Assembly (NCBI RefSeq): GCF_030825805.1
Contig: NZ_JAPJPF010000001.1
Location: 48,307 to 112,306 of the forward strand
DNA length: 64,000 nucleotides
Origin: Streptococcus sp.
GTDB taxonomy: Bacteria; Bacillota; Bacilli; Lactobacillales; Streptococcaceae
Reading direction: 5' to 3'
Shown: one piece after another, positions 48,399 through 58,338 of the stretch
How the letters are laid out: each line of letters starts with the position of its first letter
Numbering within the stretch: the stretch's first letter is position 1
Notes under the pieces: model-generated
The model's input: only the letters and a program-made list of their open reading frames with translations
Told to the model about the DNA's origin: nothing
Databases searched by the model: none
Translations under genes and position numbers: made by a program

Positions 48399-50450
48399 AT
48401 GACCACCAACTTTGCAGCTTATTTAGACGACCAAGACTTGATTCGCATGGAAGGAGGAGAGAGCGTAATGGCCTCTCTTCCTTTTACATTGACGTCTGGT
48501 TCGAAAACAATTGAACTTCTGCCGACAGAGGAAGAAAAAACTCTTCGAAGCCCCCTTCCCATCGACATGAGTCAAAGCTATACCCTCTCCAACGCTAAGG
48601 GAGAAACCTGCCTCCTACACTACCGCGACATCGTCCGCCAACCCATCTTTGATCAGCTATATGCTTATGATGGAGAGGATTTAGGAGCTCGTTACTCCAA
48701 AGAAAAAACCTGCTTTGCCTTTTGGGCTCCCATTTCTCAAGAGGTTCAGCTCTTGATCAACCAAACTGCCTACCCGATGGAGCTGACAGAAAAAGGTGTA
48801 TGGCGTTTAGAACTCGAAGGAGACTGGGAAAAAGCCTCTTATTACTACCAGCACCAAGTCAACGCTGTAACCCATATCGTCCATGATCCTTATGCTCTTT
48901 CTTCTGAAGCCAATTCAGGAGCTAGCTATGTCATCGACCGACACAAGATTGAGCGCCCTATCCAGAGAGCCGCAACCCAACTAGATCCGACTCAGGCTAT
49001 TATTTATGAATTGAGCGTCCGGGACTTCTCCATGCAAAAAGAAGCTGGTTTCCAACATCCTGCTACCTTCCCAGCTCTCTTAGAATCTCCTAAGCATGGA
49101 GACCAGACCTTTGGCTTTAACTATTTGAAATCCCTGGGTATTACTCATGTTCAGCTCATGCCCCTCTATGATTTCGGAAGCGTAGATGAAACAAATCCTA
49201 CTGCTTCCTACAATTGGGGCTATGACCCTGTGCAATACAATGTTCCTGAGGGAAGTTTTAGTAGCCAACCAAATGATCCTTACCAACGGATCCTAGAGTT
49301 GCAGCAAGTGATTGATGCCTATCACGAAGCAGATCTCAGCCTCATCATGGATGTGGTTTATAACCATGTTTACCTCTCTGATGAATTTGCTTTTGAGCGG
49401 ATTGTCCCAGGCTATTTCTATCGCTATGACCAAGACCGCCAACGAACCAACGGAACCTTCTGTGGGAACGATGTAGCTAGCGAGAGAGCCATGGTTCGCA
49501 ACTACATCAAGCAGTCAGTCAAGCAGTGGGTTCAACTCTACGGCTTTGATGGTTTTCGCTTTGACTTGATGGGCATTCTTGACCGCCAAACCATGATGGA
49601 AATTCAAGAAGAATTAGCAGCCATTTACCCCAACATTTACCTTTATGGAGAAGGCTGGAAGATGGATACTGGACTGGATCCTGAACTCCTGGCCCATCAA
49701 TACAATGCCAGTCAACTTCGTCCGTATGGCTTCTTCAGTGACAACTTCCGTGATACCATTAAACGAAGCATCCTCAACGAAGGACGTATAGACAGCCGCT
49801 ATCAGGCCAATGATCTTGCCAATATTTTGACTGGTAACGTCGGACTCAAAGGAACCCCCCACTTTGTGCGTCCTCAACAGGCAATTAACTATGTGGAATG
49901 CCATGATAACGCAACCTTCTTTGACTACCTCAAGGTTGAAGACCCAAACATTTCAGTAGAGGTACGTCAGACTAAAGCTCGACTTGGCTTGCATCTCGTC
50001 CTCTTGGCTCAAGGAGTTCCTTTTCTACATGCTGGCCAAGAATTCTATCGCAGCAAGGGCTTAGAAGAGAATACTTACAATCTTCCAGATGCTCTAAATC
50101 AACTAGACTGGCTTTCTTCTACAGCTTATGAAACAGATATTCAGTTCCTGCGCGAATTGATTGCCTATCGTAAAGAGGAAGAGCTCCTTCGCCTTGTGAA
50201 TGCCCAAGACATTCGAGACTATTGTCAAGTTACTTGGACTTCGGAGAAAACCTTCTCTTACAGCATTGAGAAAGATGGTCGTAAGTTGCTTATCTTGGTC
50301 AACCTGGGGGATCAAGAATGGACTTATCGACTCAAACAATCTGCAAGATTAACGATTGCCTACCCTCATGTGTATGGAAGAGAGCAAGGACTTTCTCAAG
50401 AAGAATTTACCGTTCCAGGCCATGGTTGGATCTTGGTAGAACAAGCATAA
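48399..50450 (+). CDS. pulA: Type I pullulanase
   Basis: A 683-residue GH13 enzyme without signal peptide, so intracellular. The family-specific YNWGYDPVQYNVPEGS lies near residue 265. Catalytic residues lie in FRFDLMGI (nucleophile Asp, about 387), LYGEGW (acid Glu, about 417) and ECHDNATFFDY (about 505). An amino-terminal beta-sandwich (CFAFWAPISQEVQLLI, CBM48-like) precedes the barrel. It hydrolyses alpha-1,6 branch points in imported maltodextrins so MalQ and GlgP can finish degradation. It starts 8 bp after malR. Confidence 0.93.
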   Translation: MTTNFAAYLDDQDLIRMEGGESVMASLPFTLTSGSKTIELLPTEEEKTLRSPLPIDMSQSYTLSNAKGETCLLHYRDIVRQPIFDQLYAYDGEDLGARYSKEKTCFAFWAPISQEVQLLINQTAYPMELTEKGVWRLELEGDWEKASYYYQHQVNAVTHIVHDPYALSSEANSGASYVIDRHKIERPIQRAATQLDPTQAIIYELSVRDFSMQKEAGFQHPATFPALLESPKHGDQTFGFNYLKSLGITHVQLMPLYDFGSVDETNPTASYNWGYDPVQYNVPEGSFSSQPNDPYQRILELQQVIDAYHEADLSLIMDVVYNHVYLSDEFAFERIVPGYFYRYDQDRQRTNGTFCGNDVASERAMVRNYIKQSVKQWVQLYGFDGFRFDLMGILDRQTMMEIQEELAAIYPNIYLYGEGWKMDTGLDPELLAHQYNASQLRPYGFFSDNFRDTIKRSILNEGRIDSRYQANDLANILTGNVGLKGTPHFVRPQQAINYVECHDNATFFDYLKVEDPNISVEVRQTKARLGLHLVLLAQGVPFLHAGQEFYRSKGLEENTYNLPDALNQLDWLSSTAYETDIQFLRELIAYRKEEELLRLVNAQDIRDYCQVTWTSEKTFSYSIEKDGRKLLILVNLGDQEWTYRLKQSARLTIAYPHVYGREQGLSQEEFTVPGHGWILVEQA

Positions 50451-50486
50451 AAAAATTCCTGCAAGAACTTCTTGCAGGAATTTTTT
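50450..50486. terminator. Bidirectional terminator between pulA and yitT
   Basis: A 16-bp perfect stem AAAAAATTCCTGCAAG with its inverse and a 5-base loop; A- and T-tracts flank it and it touches the stops of both converging genes. Confidence 0.92.
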
Positions 50487-51426
50487 AGTCTTCTACTTCG
50501 ACAAAGCGTCCAATAATATGAACATTGTCTGAAATTGTTATAAAAGCTTGAGGGTCTGCTTTTTTCATTAAAAATTTAAACTCATTAAACTCTGCTCGGG
50601 TAATAACCGTGAGTAAGACGGCTTTTTCCTGATGATTATAGGTCCCTTCGGCATTGTGAATAATGGTTGCCCCACGGTGCAATCGCTTATGGATTTTCTC
50701 AATAATCTTATCCGGTTGGCTAGTGACAATCATGGCTTGCATCCGCTTCTGCTTTGTAAAGACAGCATCTGTCACTCGACTAGAAACAAAAATGGTAATC
50801 ATCGAATAGAGGGCATACTTCCAACCAAAGGTCATCCCTGCTATCAACATGATGGTCCCATTGACAATGAGAGAAATTTTGCCGACGTTCTTGCCCGTTC
50901 GCTTTCGAATGGTCAAACTAACAATATCGGTTCCCCCACTGGAGATATTATTCCGAAGGGCAAAACCAATCCCTGTCCCCATAACTACACCCCCAAACAG
51001 GGCGTTCATGATAGGGTCATTGGTGAGCGTAACTACTGGGACAAATTGGATAAAGAAGGAACTCATGGACACCGTGATAAAGGTGAAAATGGTAAACTTA
51101 TGGCCAATTTGATACCAGGCAATGATCATTAAGGGCAGATTGATGGCATAAAACGACAAGGAAACAGGAATGGTAAAGCCCAAAAATCGATCACTAAGAG
51201 CAGAAACAATCTGTGCTAACCCTGTTGCTCCACTCGAATAGACACGTCCCGGCTGGAAAAAGAAGTTCACAGCAATCGCAGATAAAAATCCATAGACCAA
51301 TGAGGCTGAAATCTTTTCATCATACTTTTCGCGGGAAATACTTTTCAAGACCCGTAATAATTTAAAATTATAAGCAATTCTTCTCACATAATAACGTAAG
51401 ATTTTACCTAAGCGAGTTTTTTTCAT
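50485..51426 (-). CDS. YitT family membrane protein
   Basis: A 313-residue protein. Five to six membrane segments cover residues 40-225, with the conserved GRVYSSGATGLAQIV and LRNNISSGGTDIVS, the glycine-rich YitT motifs. The cytosolic DUF2179 domain occupies about 230-310 (QAMIVTSQPDKIIEKIHKRL, AFITISDNVHIIGRF). The family is widespread in Firmicutes but its transported substrate is unknown. It stands alone between pulA and aspS. Confidence 0.88.
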   Translation of the reverse strand: MKKTRLGKILRYYVRRIAYNFKLLRVLKSISREKYDEKISASLVYGFLSAIAVNFFFQPGRVYSSGATGLAQIVSALSDRFLGFTIPVSLSFYAINLPLMIIAWYQIGHKFTIFTFITVSMSSFFIQFVPVVTLTNDPIMNALFGGVVMGTGIGFALRNNISSGGTDIVSLTIRKRTGKNVGKISLIVNGTIMLIAGMTFGWKYALYSMITIFVSSRVTDAVFTKQKRMQAMIVTSQPDKIIEKIHKRLHRGATIIHNAEGTYNHQEKAVLLTVITRAEFNEFKFLMKKADPQAFITISDNVHIIGRFVEVED

Positions 51427-51452
51427 GACTATCTCTTAATTTATAAATAAAG

Positions 51453-51486
51453 GGAAAATCCCAGAAGCTACTTCTGCGGATTTTCC
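51453..51486 (-). terminator. Terminator of aspS
   Basis: GGAAAATCC/GGATTTTCC outer stem with inner CAGAAG/CTTCTG; the minus-strand tail is CTTTATTTA, 10 bp after the aspS stop. Confidence 0.7.
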
Positions 51487-51496
51487 GCTTTTATTC

Positions 51497-53251
51497 TTAC
51501 TCCTCAGTTTTGACTTCTACTTGTAGACTCAACTCTTCCAGTTGTTTGGTGGCTACTGTAGAAGGAGCTTGGGTCATTGGATCTGTTGCCTTGTTGTTCT
51601 TAGGGAAGGCAATCACTTCACGGATATTCTCCTCACCAGCTAACAACATGACAAAACGGTCCAAACCAAGAGCCAATCCACCATGTGGAGGGAAACCATA
51701 ATCCATAGCTTCTAGCAAGAAACCAAATTGCTCTGTCGCATCTTCTTTTGAGAAACCGAGAGCCGTAAACATTCGTTCTTGCAATTCTTTTTGGTTGATC
51801 CGGAGACTTCCTCCGCCAAGTTCGTAACCATTGAGCACAATGTCATAGGCAATGGCACGTACCTTGGCAAGATCGCCCTCTAATTCATGAGCTGTATCTG
51901 CTTGCGGAAGTGTAAAGGGATGGTGGGCACTCATGTAACGGCCTTCTTCTTCAGACCACTCAAACATTGGCCAATCTACCACCCAAAGGAAGTTGAATTG
52001 ATTGTTGTCGATGAGGTCTAATTCCTTGGCAATTCTGCAACGAAGGGCACCTAGGGTTGCATTGGCTACTTCTAGTGTATCCGCTACAAAGAGGACCAAA
52101 TCTTTTTCTTCCAACTGTAAAGCACTTGTCAACTCTGTTGTCACGTCTGTCAAGAACTTAGCAACTGGGCCGTTTAAAGCACCATCAGCTACCTTGACCC
52201 ATGCAAGACCTTTGGCCCCATATTGTTTGGCTACTTCGGTCATCTTATCGATATCTTTACGTGAGTAGTTGTCTGCTGCTCCTTTGACCACAATGGCTTT
52301 CACTGCTGGAGCTTCTGAGAAGACTTTGAAGTCTACGCCCTTTACAACTTCTGTCAAGTCTGTCAAGAGCATCTCAAAACGAGTATCTGGTTTGTCAGAA
52401 CCGTAAAGAGCCATCGCATCATCGTACTTCATCCGTGGGAAAGGAAGTGTCACTTCGATTCCCTTGGTTTCTTTCATGACACGCGCGATTAAACCTTCCG
52501 TAATGTCTTGAATTTCTTGCTCTGTCAGGAAGGAGGTTTCTATATCGACCTGTGTAAACTCAGGTTGACGGTCTCCACGTAAATCTTCGTCACGGAAACA
52601 TTTGACGATTTGATAATAGCGGTCAAAGCCAGCATTCATCAACAATTGTTTCGTGATTTGAGGACTTTGAGGCAAGGCATAGAAGTGACCCTTGTTGACA
52701 CGAGATGGAACGAGATAGTCACGCGCCCCTTCTGGAGTTGACTTAGAAAGGAAAGGTGTTTCCACATCAATAAATTCCAACTCATCCAAGTAATTCCGAA
52801 TAGAGTGGGTTACCTTGGCACGCAATTTCAAGTTTTCCAACATCTCTGGACGACGCAAGTCCAAATATCGATAGCGTAGACGGGTATCATCGTTGGCTTC
52901 AATGCCATCCTTGATCTCAAATGGTGTGGTTTTTGCCGTATTAAGGACAGTCAAGGAAGAAACATGCATTTCAACATGACCTGTTGCAATTTTATCATTA
53001 GCTTGCTGTCTGGCAGCAACTTGACCTGTCACTTCGATCACATACTCGCTACGAAGGCTCTCGGCCGTTGCCATGACTTCCAAACTGACAGTTTCTGGAT
53101 TGATGACCAATTGCATAATCCCTTCACGGTCCCGCAAATCAATAAAGATCAAGCCACCCAAATCACGGCGTCGACTTACCCATCCTTTGAGGGTTAGTTC
53201 TTGTCCAATGTGTTCCTCGCGAACACGTCCAGCATACATGGAACGTTTCAT
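51497..53251 (-). CDS. aspS: Aspartyl-tRNA synthetase
   Basis: I start at ATG 53251 (584 residues, [10 protein letters not shown]); an upstream TTG six codons earlier overlaps the GGAGAG ribosome site. It is a class II synthetase: anticodon OB fold ([21 protein letters not shown] in the first 50 residues), motif 2 in [20 protein letters not shown] near 215, a bacterial GAD insertion, and motif 3 [15 protein letters not shown] near 525. Such bacterial forms may be discriminating or not; this cannot be judged here. Confidence 0.97.
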   Translation of the reverse strand: MKRSMYAGRVREEHIGQELTLKGWVSRRRDLGGLIFIDLRDREGIMQLVINPETVSLEVMATAESLRSEYVIEVTGQVAARQQANDKIATGHVEMHVSSLTVLNTAKTTPFEIKDGIEANDDTRLRYRYLDLRRPEMLENLKLRAKVTHSIRNYLDELEFIDVETPFLSKSTPEGARDYLVPSRVNKGHFYALPQSPQITKQLLMNAGFDRYYQIVKCFRDEDLRGDRQPEFTQVDIETSFLTEQEIQDITEGLIARVMKETKGIEVTLPFPRMKYDDAMALYGSDKPDTRFEMLLTDLTEVVKGVDFKVFSEAPAVKAIVVKGAADNYSRKDIDKMTEVAKQYGAKGLAWVKVADGALNGPVAKFLTDVTTELTSALQLEEKDLVLFVADTLEVANATLGALRCRIAKELDLIDNNQFNFLWVVDWPMFEWSEEEGRYMSAHHPFTLPQADTAHELEGDLAKVRAIAYDIVLNGYELGGGSLRINQKELQERMFTALGFSKEDATEQFGFLLEAMDYGFPPHGGLALGLDRFVMLLAGEENIREVIAFPKNNKATDPMTQAPSTVATKQLEELSLQVEVKTEE

Positions 53252-53351
53252 TGTATTTTTACTCTCCAAACTAATATTCTTCCTTCTATTTTACCATAAA
53301 GCCTGTCAGATAAGTGCTTTTCCAGAGATTTTTCCAGAAAAAACAGTGCTT

Positions 53352-53597
53352 TTATTCAGCTTCTTTCCCGGTAGGAGTTTTCTCTTGTTTGGCCTCTTCA
53401 TCGTACAGGGTTGGAGCCAAGATTTTCATCAGACTAGCTGTTCCAAAACGCATGATAGCCGCCAAGACTCCAAATATTGGAGCCAAGCCACGGAAAAAGA
53501 AATCTCCTCTGATGAATTGGGTGATGACGCCCGTAATAAGAAAAATCACGCTTCCTTGAAGAATCGCATAAACAGCTATTTTCTTCATTGTTTTCAT
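53352..53597 (-). CDS. Small membrane protein of unknown function
   Basis: An 81-residue protein (or 78 from the second Met) with two membrane segments at about residues 8-27 and 36-55, and a charged tail (YDEEAKQEKTPTGKEAE). It looks like small PsaX- or YxeA-size hydrophobic proteins but I cannot assign a family. It lies between aspS and the dlt operon. GAGAGGA lies 13 bp before the first ATG. Confidence 0.6.
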   Translation of the reverse strand: MKTMKKIAVYAILQGSVIFLITGVITQFIRGDFFFRGLAPIFGVLAAIMRFGTASLMKILAPTLYDEEAKQEKTPTGKEAE

Positions 53598-53631
53598 GGT
53601 TTACCAATTCCTCTCTTTCTAGTAGATAGAC

Positions 53632-53673
53632 TTATCCACAAGTCTGTGGATAAGTCTGTGAATATGGGGATAA
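53632..53673. promoter_or_regulatory. Cluster of DnaA boxes
   Basis: TTATCCACA (53632-53640) faces TGTGGATAA (53645-53653), both perfect DnaA boxes, 4 bp apart; TGGGGATAA (53665-53673) is a third box with one mismatch and the same orientation as the second. No dnaA or dnaN gene is near, so this is not the origin. Confidence 0.7.
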
Positions 53674-53693
53674 GTTTCTTCAAAACCATAGGA

Positions 53694-53724
53694 AAAAAGG
53701 TTGAGACTGGGTATTCTCAACCTC
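53694..53724 (-). terminator. Terminator of the dlt operon
   Basis: AGGTTGAGA/TCTCAACCT stem followed by TTTTTT on the minus strand, 9 bp after the dltD stop codon. Confidence 0.85.
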
Positions 53725-53732
53725 TTCGCATC

Positions 53733-55001
53733 TTACTTAAATTGATCCGGCTGGCCTTTATAGTTAGCCCAGTCCTGACTTAAGAAACGATTGTTAATCT
53801 TGTATTCAGGTGCCGGTTGAGGGTTGGAGACAAAAGGATCAACTGCCTTGTCAAATGCCAACCATCCATTCCAGCCCATATGAATGGTGTCCTGCATAAA
53901 GTAAGGTTTATCACCATCTTTAGAAAAATCAGCAATATGGGTAAAGCCTTGACTTTCTAGTTGGTAACGAATTTTTTCAACTGTCCGTTGATACATTTCT
54001 TTACTCAAGCCTGTATAAGCCATCCATTTAGAGTTCACTGGAGGGATGACAAAGATGACATTGGTTTTAGATTGAGCAAACTGATCCAAGACCAGTTGTA
54101 AATCATTGTATTCTGGGGATTGTTCATAGGATTCATTCTTTTGGAATCCTTTGAGTTTCTTGAGCTTACTCGCAAGGCGATGGGTATAGAAGCTATTACT
54201 AATGCCTAGTTTATTATTATTGGTTTTCTTTTTGGCTTCCGCCGTCGCCACCTCTTCCAAGACTTCGTAAGAAAATGTATCTGGCAAATCATTCAAGCGA
54301 GAGAGAACTTTCTTCTCATAGTTGCTATTGTTCATTGCCGTAAAGGTGCTAAAGAAGGCATCCTCCCGACGAACAAAATGCATGAGGGTCTGATTGAGAC
54401 CTTTTTCAAAACTAGATAGATTTTGACCTTTGGCTAGCTTCTGAACTCCTCCCTGCATAGCTACATTAGGGTACTGCTGCAAGAGACGAGATGCCGCATA
54501 CTGGCTTGCTGGTCCAGCTTCTTGGTTGGCCAAAAAACTCGTTAATTGATCACTGTTAAAGTATTGCTGGAAGGCCGATGAATCATAACCGTCCTTCGTA
54601 AACCACTGGGGCGATACTACATAAACAGCCGTTTTCCCTTCTAGTTGAGGAAGAATTTGCTGCATCCCAAAATATTGGTTCAAAGACGCTGCCCCTCGTT
54701 GACCTAGAAAATATGGACGGTAAGAGCGATCATACTTCTCTGCTAGTACAGCTGGGTGGACGATGTCAAATCGCAACCATTCGCTGGAACCAAAGAAGGG
54801 TACAAAACGATAGTTGGGATCCCCGAGCGCTTCTTCCTTACGGGCACGACTTTTAAAGCCTTCTGCCGTCAAGCTCACTGCGACCTTTTTCTCCTCTGTC
54901 AGATTATGTTTGTGGTTAATCGGATAGAAAAAGAGAAGAGCAGCGACAAGAGCCATGGCGCAAAAGACTGGACCCAGAATCAGCCACAATCGTTTAAGCA
55001 T
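53733..55001 (-). CDS. dltD: D-alanyl-lipoteichoic acid acyltransferase DltD
   Basis: A start at ATG 55001, overlapping the dltC end by 8 bp and served by GGAG, gives 422 residues. One amino-terminal membrane anchor ([20 protein letters not shown]) precedes an extracellular SGNH-like domain: [22 protein letters not shown] holds the catalytic Ser, and [17 protein letters not shown] holds the Asp/His pair near the end. It passes D-alanine from DltB/DltX to teichoic acid. Confidence 0.94.
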   Translation of the reverse strand: MLKRLWLILGPVFCAMALVAALLFFYPINHKHNLTEEKKVAVSLTAEGFKSRARKEEALGDPNYRFVPFFGSSEWLRFDIVHPAVLAEKYDRSYRPYFLGQRGAASLNQYFGMQQILPQLEGKTAVYVVSPQWFTKDGYDSSAFQQYFNSDQLTSFLANQEAGPASQYAASRLLQQYPNVAMQGGVQKLAKGQNLSSFEKGLNQTLMHFVRREDAFFSTFTAMNNSNYEKKVLSRLNDLPDTFSYEVLEEVATAEAKKKTNNNKLGISNSFYTHRLASKLKKLKGFQKNESYEQSPEYNDLQLVLDQFAQSKTNVIFVIPPVNSKWMAYTGLSKEMYQRTVEKIRYQLESQGFTHIADFSKDGDKPYFMQDTIHMGWNGWLAFDKAVDPFVSNPQPAPEYKINNRFLSQDWANYKGQPDQFK

Positions 55002-55233
55002 TCTGAAGCTCCATGACACCTTCTACGATTTTGTTGGCAGTATTCCAGTCATCACGACCAAATTCAGATACTGGAACCCGAATATCGAAGCGGTTTTCCA
55101 ATTCAACAATCAACTCAACGGTTCCCATGCTATCAAGAACACCGGCATCAAAGAGATCCTCATCCATCATGTCTGAGACATCTTCCATAAACAATTCGTC
55201 AATAATTTCAATTACTTGTGATTTTACATCCAT
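54994..55233 (-). CDS. dltC: D-alanine carrier protein DltC
   Basis: A 79-residue acyl-carrier protein. Ser35 in [13 protein letters not shown] is the phosphopantetheine site. It accepts activated D-alanine from DltA and presents it to DltB at the membrane. It lies 18 bp after dltB and overlaps dltD. Confidence 0.96.
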   Translation of the reverse strand: MDVKSQVIEIIDELFMEDVSDMMDEDLFDAGVLDSMGTVELIVELENRFDIRVPVSEFGRDDWNTANKIVEGVMELQNA

Positions 55234-55251
55234 TTTTCATTTTTCCTTTTC

Positions 55252-56502
55252 TTATTTCATTTTTGGAAACCATTGCTGATCCAAGAAACCTGAGAAGATC
55301 AGGAAGGACAGCATAACGGTGTTGAAGGTAATAAAGATTCCAAGAGCCTGAGTCCAGCGATTATCTGGCAGGGGCTCAAGTCCTTTTGCTTTGCGCTCTT
55401 TATTCAGTGTCTTCTTCTTCCGCAGCCAGGCATCATTGATCACGAGACCTAGACCGTGGAAGAGGCCATAAGCAACATAATACCAGGTCACTCCATGCCA
55501 GAAGCCCATGACCAACATGTTGATGATATAGGCAACATTTGACGTTGTAATCCGACTCTGAAAGACCTTGTTGCGCATCAAGACCATGACCAGACGCATA
55601 AAGACAAAGTCACGGAACCAGAAAGACAAGCTCATGTGCCAACGATTCCAAAATTCCTTTAAATCACGCGATTTGAAAGGGAGGTTAAAGTTAATTGGGC
55701 TCTTAATCCCCATCAAGTTGGACGCCGCAAGGGCAAACATGGAATAGCCTGCAAAGTCAAAGAAGAGGTCCAAACCAAAGACATACATCACCCCTAAGGT
55801 TCCTAGGTTAAAGATGCCCCCTTGAAGAAGGGCATAAGTCTTGACATGACCTAGCAAGAGATGACCAAAGATATGAGCTAGAATAAACTTATAGAGAAAG
55901 CCAAGCATGATATACTTGACGCTCTGCTCCAGCATATCGAGGAGCTCATCCCGATCTGGAATCGTTAGGTAATCTTCATTGAAGCGTTTGAAGCGGTCGA
56001 TCGGCCCACTTGAAAAAGTCGGCATAAAGAGCAAGAAACGCAAGAATTCCCAGAGACTAAATTCTTTGAGGGTCCCATCTCGCATCTCGATAATCATCCC
56101 TACCGCTCGGAAGGTCAGATAGGAGATCCCAAGGAAGCCCATCCAAGACTGGGTCCCATCAATGGCTGGTTGCACCTTCACAAAAACCAAGGGCAAAACG
56201 ACCAAGAAAGAGTGAAGGTAAAAGACCCACTTGTTATCACGCTGGCTTCGATAGATTTTATAAGAATAGACCCAAAGGATTTGCCAAAAGAGGTAGAAAA
56301 GAACCGCATAGATTTGTTTCAAATCCGTCCCTGTCAACATCAAAACAATAAAGGCTAAGCTGACCAAGGCTTCATAGACTGGGAAACGCTTCTTAAAGAA
56401 GAGACCAACAAAGATAGGCAATAAGGCCCCAATCAGATAAATAAAGTAGACCGGGGTGCCATAGGGTTCTAAATGAGGGAGCTGTTTCAAGAACTCGATC
56501 AT
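55252..56502 (-). CDS. dltB: MBOAT O-acyltransferase DltB
   Basis: A 416-residue polytopic protein. The MBOAT signature [14 protein letters not shown] and the catalytic His in [18 protein letters not shown] are present. It moves D-alanine from DltC across the membrane. Its ATG overlaps the dltA stop (4 bp), so translation is coupled. Confidence 0.95.
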   Translation of the reverse strand: MIEFLKQLPHLEPYGTPVYFIYLIGALLPIFVGLFFKKRFPVYEALVSLAFIVLMLTGTDLKQIYAVLFYLFWQILWVYSYKIYRSQRDNKWVFYLHSFLVVLPLVFVKVQPAIDGTQSWMGFLGISYLTFRAVGMIIEMRDGTLKEFSLWEFLRFLLFMPTFSSGPIDRFKRFNEDYLTIPDRDELLDMLEQSVKYIMLGFLYKFILAHIFGHLLLGHVKTYALLQGGIFNLGTLGVMYVFGLDLFFDFAGYSMFALAASNLMGIKSPINFNLPFKSRDLKEFWNRWHMSLSFWFRDFVFMRLVMVLMRNKVFQSRITTSNVAYIINMLVMGFWHGVTWYYVAYGLFHGLGLVINDAWLRKKKTLNKERKAKGLEPLPDNRWTQALGIFITFNTVMLSFLIFSGFLDQQWFPKMK

Positions 56503-58049
56503 CGGTTGTTAACCTCGCTAATCAACCCTTTGATGTCGATTTTCCCGTTTGGAGTTAGCGGCAAGCTGTCACGGTAGAGGAATTTTGAAGGCATCATATA
56601 AGACATCATGATGTGCTCCAAATCTTCCTTGATCGCTTTGGTAATATCAATCTCGCGCTCAAATTGTTCCTTGACCCCATCTTTTAAGATGACATAGGCC
56701 AAGAGATTTTGAACCTTGTGATCTTTGTTGTAGCGCGGTACTGCGACAGCCGAGTCGATGTACTGAGACTTATTCAAGTTTTGAGAAACATCCTCTAATT
56801 CGATACGGTAACCATTAAACTTGATCTGGAAGTCCATCCGTCCACCATAGAGAAGGAGGCCTTCATCTGTCATGGTTCCGACATCTCCCGTATGGTAGGC
56901 TGGAAGACCTTCAAATTCGAAGAAGGCTTCTGCTGTTTTCTCTGGATTATTCATATAACCTTTTGAAACAGCTGGTCCAGACACGATGATTTCCCCTTGC
57001 TCTCCATTTGGCAATTTGTTCCCTTCCTCATCAATGATGAAGGTTGGAGAATCTTCTTTGGTATAGCCGATTGGCAAGCGTTTAAGAGTCGCTAACATCT
57101 CATCTGTGATAGCCACTGCCGACAAAGCAACAGTTGCTTCCGTTGGACCATAAGCATTGATGATGCGTGCATTTGGGAAACGCTCGCGCAATTTCTGAGC
57201 CGTTTTCACGGTCAACTCTTCCCCATCAAAGTAGAAATGGGTAATGCCTGGCATCTTTTCAGCATTGAAATCTTCAGACAGCATGGCCATATCTGCAAAA
57301 GATGGCGTCGAAGTCCAGATTGCAATCGGAAGAGAAAAAATGGTCGCAAAGAGTTGTTTGAAGTCTTGCGTGATGGCTGATGGAAGAGCAAAAAGGGTTC
57401 CACCAAGAGCCAAGGTTGGTGCCCAATACATGACAGACAAGTCAAAAGAATAGGGCGGTTGCGCCAACATTTGCGGACGCTCTGGCGTCGCAAATTCCTT
57501 GTCTGTGATCATCCAGTTAGTAAAGCTGAGCAAGTTATCATGCGAAATTTGCACCCCTTTTGGTTTTCCAGTTGTTCCAGAGGTAAAGATGATGTAGTAG
57601 TTATCATCCCCCTTGACCGGATGTTGCAAATCATAAGCATTCTGAGCCGCATAAGCTTCACGCACTTGCTCCAAGGACATGATCGGAGCAGCTGGGTTTT
57701 CGATTGGAAACTCATTGATGGCAATGATCAGGCTTGGCTCAGCCACTTCAAGAATGGCAGACACGCGCTCCAAGGCAGAATGGCTATCAATTGGGATATA
57801 AGCATGGCCAGATTTGGTCAAGGCCACAAAGGTTGCCAACATTTCATATTCTTGACCACCAAAGACCACAACAGGTGACTTTTCAGGAAGTCCCATTTGG
57901 TCAATGTGGGCTGCTAAGCTATCTGAGTCTGCCTTCAATTGGCCATAGGTATGCTCTTCTCCAAGGACATTGTAGACAGGATAGTCTGGTTGCAGTTGGG
58001 CGAAGCGCTCAATCGCCTCGATCATATCAGTAATTGGTTGGTTTGACAC
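56499..58049 (-). CDS. dltA: D-alanine--DltC ligase DltA
   Basis: A 516-residue adenylating enzyme. The P-loop [12 protein letters not shown] lies near residue 153. Other motifs are [15 protein letters not shown] near 295, [30 protein letters not shown] in two core blocks near 390-420, and the closing lysine in [11 protein letters not shown] near 505. It activates D-alanine with ATP and loads DltC. D-alanylation lowers surface charge and raises resistance to cationic peptides. Confidence 0.96.
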   Translation of the reverse strand: MSNQPITDMIEAIERFAQLQPDYPVYNVLGEEHTYGQLKADSDSLAAHIDQMGLPEKSPVVVFGGQEYEMLATFVALTKSGHAYIPIDSHSALERVSAILEVAEPSLIIAINEFPIENPAAPIMSLEQVREAYAAQNAYDLQHPVKGDDNYYIIFTSGTTGKPKGVQISHDNLLSFTNWMITDKEFATPERPQMLAQPPYSFDLSVMYWAPTLALGGTLFALPSAITQDFKQLFATIFSLPIAIWTSTPSFADMAMLSEDFNAEKMPGITHFYFDGEELTVKTAQKLRERFPNARIINAYGPTEATVALSAVAITDEMLATLKRLPIGYTKEDSPTFIIDEEGNKLPNGEQGEIIVSGPAVSKGYMNNPEKTAEAFFEFEGLPAYHTGDVGTMTDEGLLLYGGRMDFQIKFNGYRIELEDVSQNLNKSQYIDSAVAVPRYNKDHKVQNLLAYVILKDGVKEQFEREIDITKAIKEDLEHIMMSYMMPSKFLYRDSLPLTPNGKIDIKGLISEVNNR

Positions 58050-58063
58050 GGTAGGGATCTCCT

Positions 58064-58192
58064 TTAGAATTCATTGTAAATAAAGCCACCTTGACCTTGA
58101 CCAAGGTAACTAAAGAAATAGAGTAGGGCTAAGAAAATAACGAAATACAAGATTGTTTGCCCTATAAATTTATAAAGTGTTTTATGTTTCAT
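58064..58192 (-). CDS. dltX: DltX, small teichoic acid D-alanylation protein
   Basis: A 42-residue frame ([20 protein letters not shown] ... ending FIYNEF) with one membrane segment at residues 10-30 and the carboxyl F-x-Y-x-EF motif that defines DltX. In recent models this motif carries the D-alanine from DltB toward DltD. It is the first gene of the operon, 14 bp before dltA, whose AAGGAG overlaps its end. Confidence 0.9.
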   Translation of the reverse strand: MKHKTLYKFIGQTILYFVIFLALLYFFSYLGQGQGGFIYNEF

Positions 58193-58225
58193 CTTTTTCA
58201 CTCTTCATTTTGATTTTCACTGACT

Positions 58226-58255
58226 ATTTTACCATTTTTTGTTCAGTCATAGCAA
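58226..58255 (-). promoter_or_regulatory. Promoter of dltXABCD
   Basis: TTGCTA, 18 bp and TAAAAT with TGG before the -10 on the minus strand, about 34 bp before dltX. I see no CiaR-type direct repeat here. Confidence 0.6.
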
Positions 58256-58338
58256 TCCAAACACAAGGAAAAAATACTAGAAAACGTTACCATAAGAGAC
58301 GATTGCTATCCTGATTTAAGCCAACCGCTATCTAAGCA

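Noticed and set aside
53733-55019. Longer dltD, wchF, malQ, nrdI, aspS, spxA, cpsC and malD starts
   Set aside because: In each case the upstream start is a GTG/TTG, or overlaps the neighbour or the ribosome site, while an ATG with a well-spaced ribosome site lies downstream.
58278-58292. A CcpA cre-like sequence upstream of the dltX promoter
   Set aside because: It has one mismatch to the consensus but is a weak A/T-rich match at about 60 bp upstream; chance cannot be excluded.
58310-58330. CiaR repeat for the dlt operon
   Set aside because: Only one TTTAAG half is present (GATTTAAGCC); the second half at 11 bp is missing, and it lies inside the S41 gene tail side.
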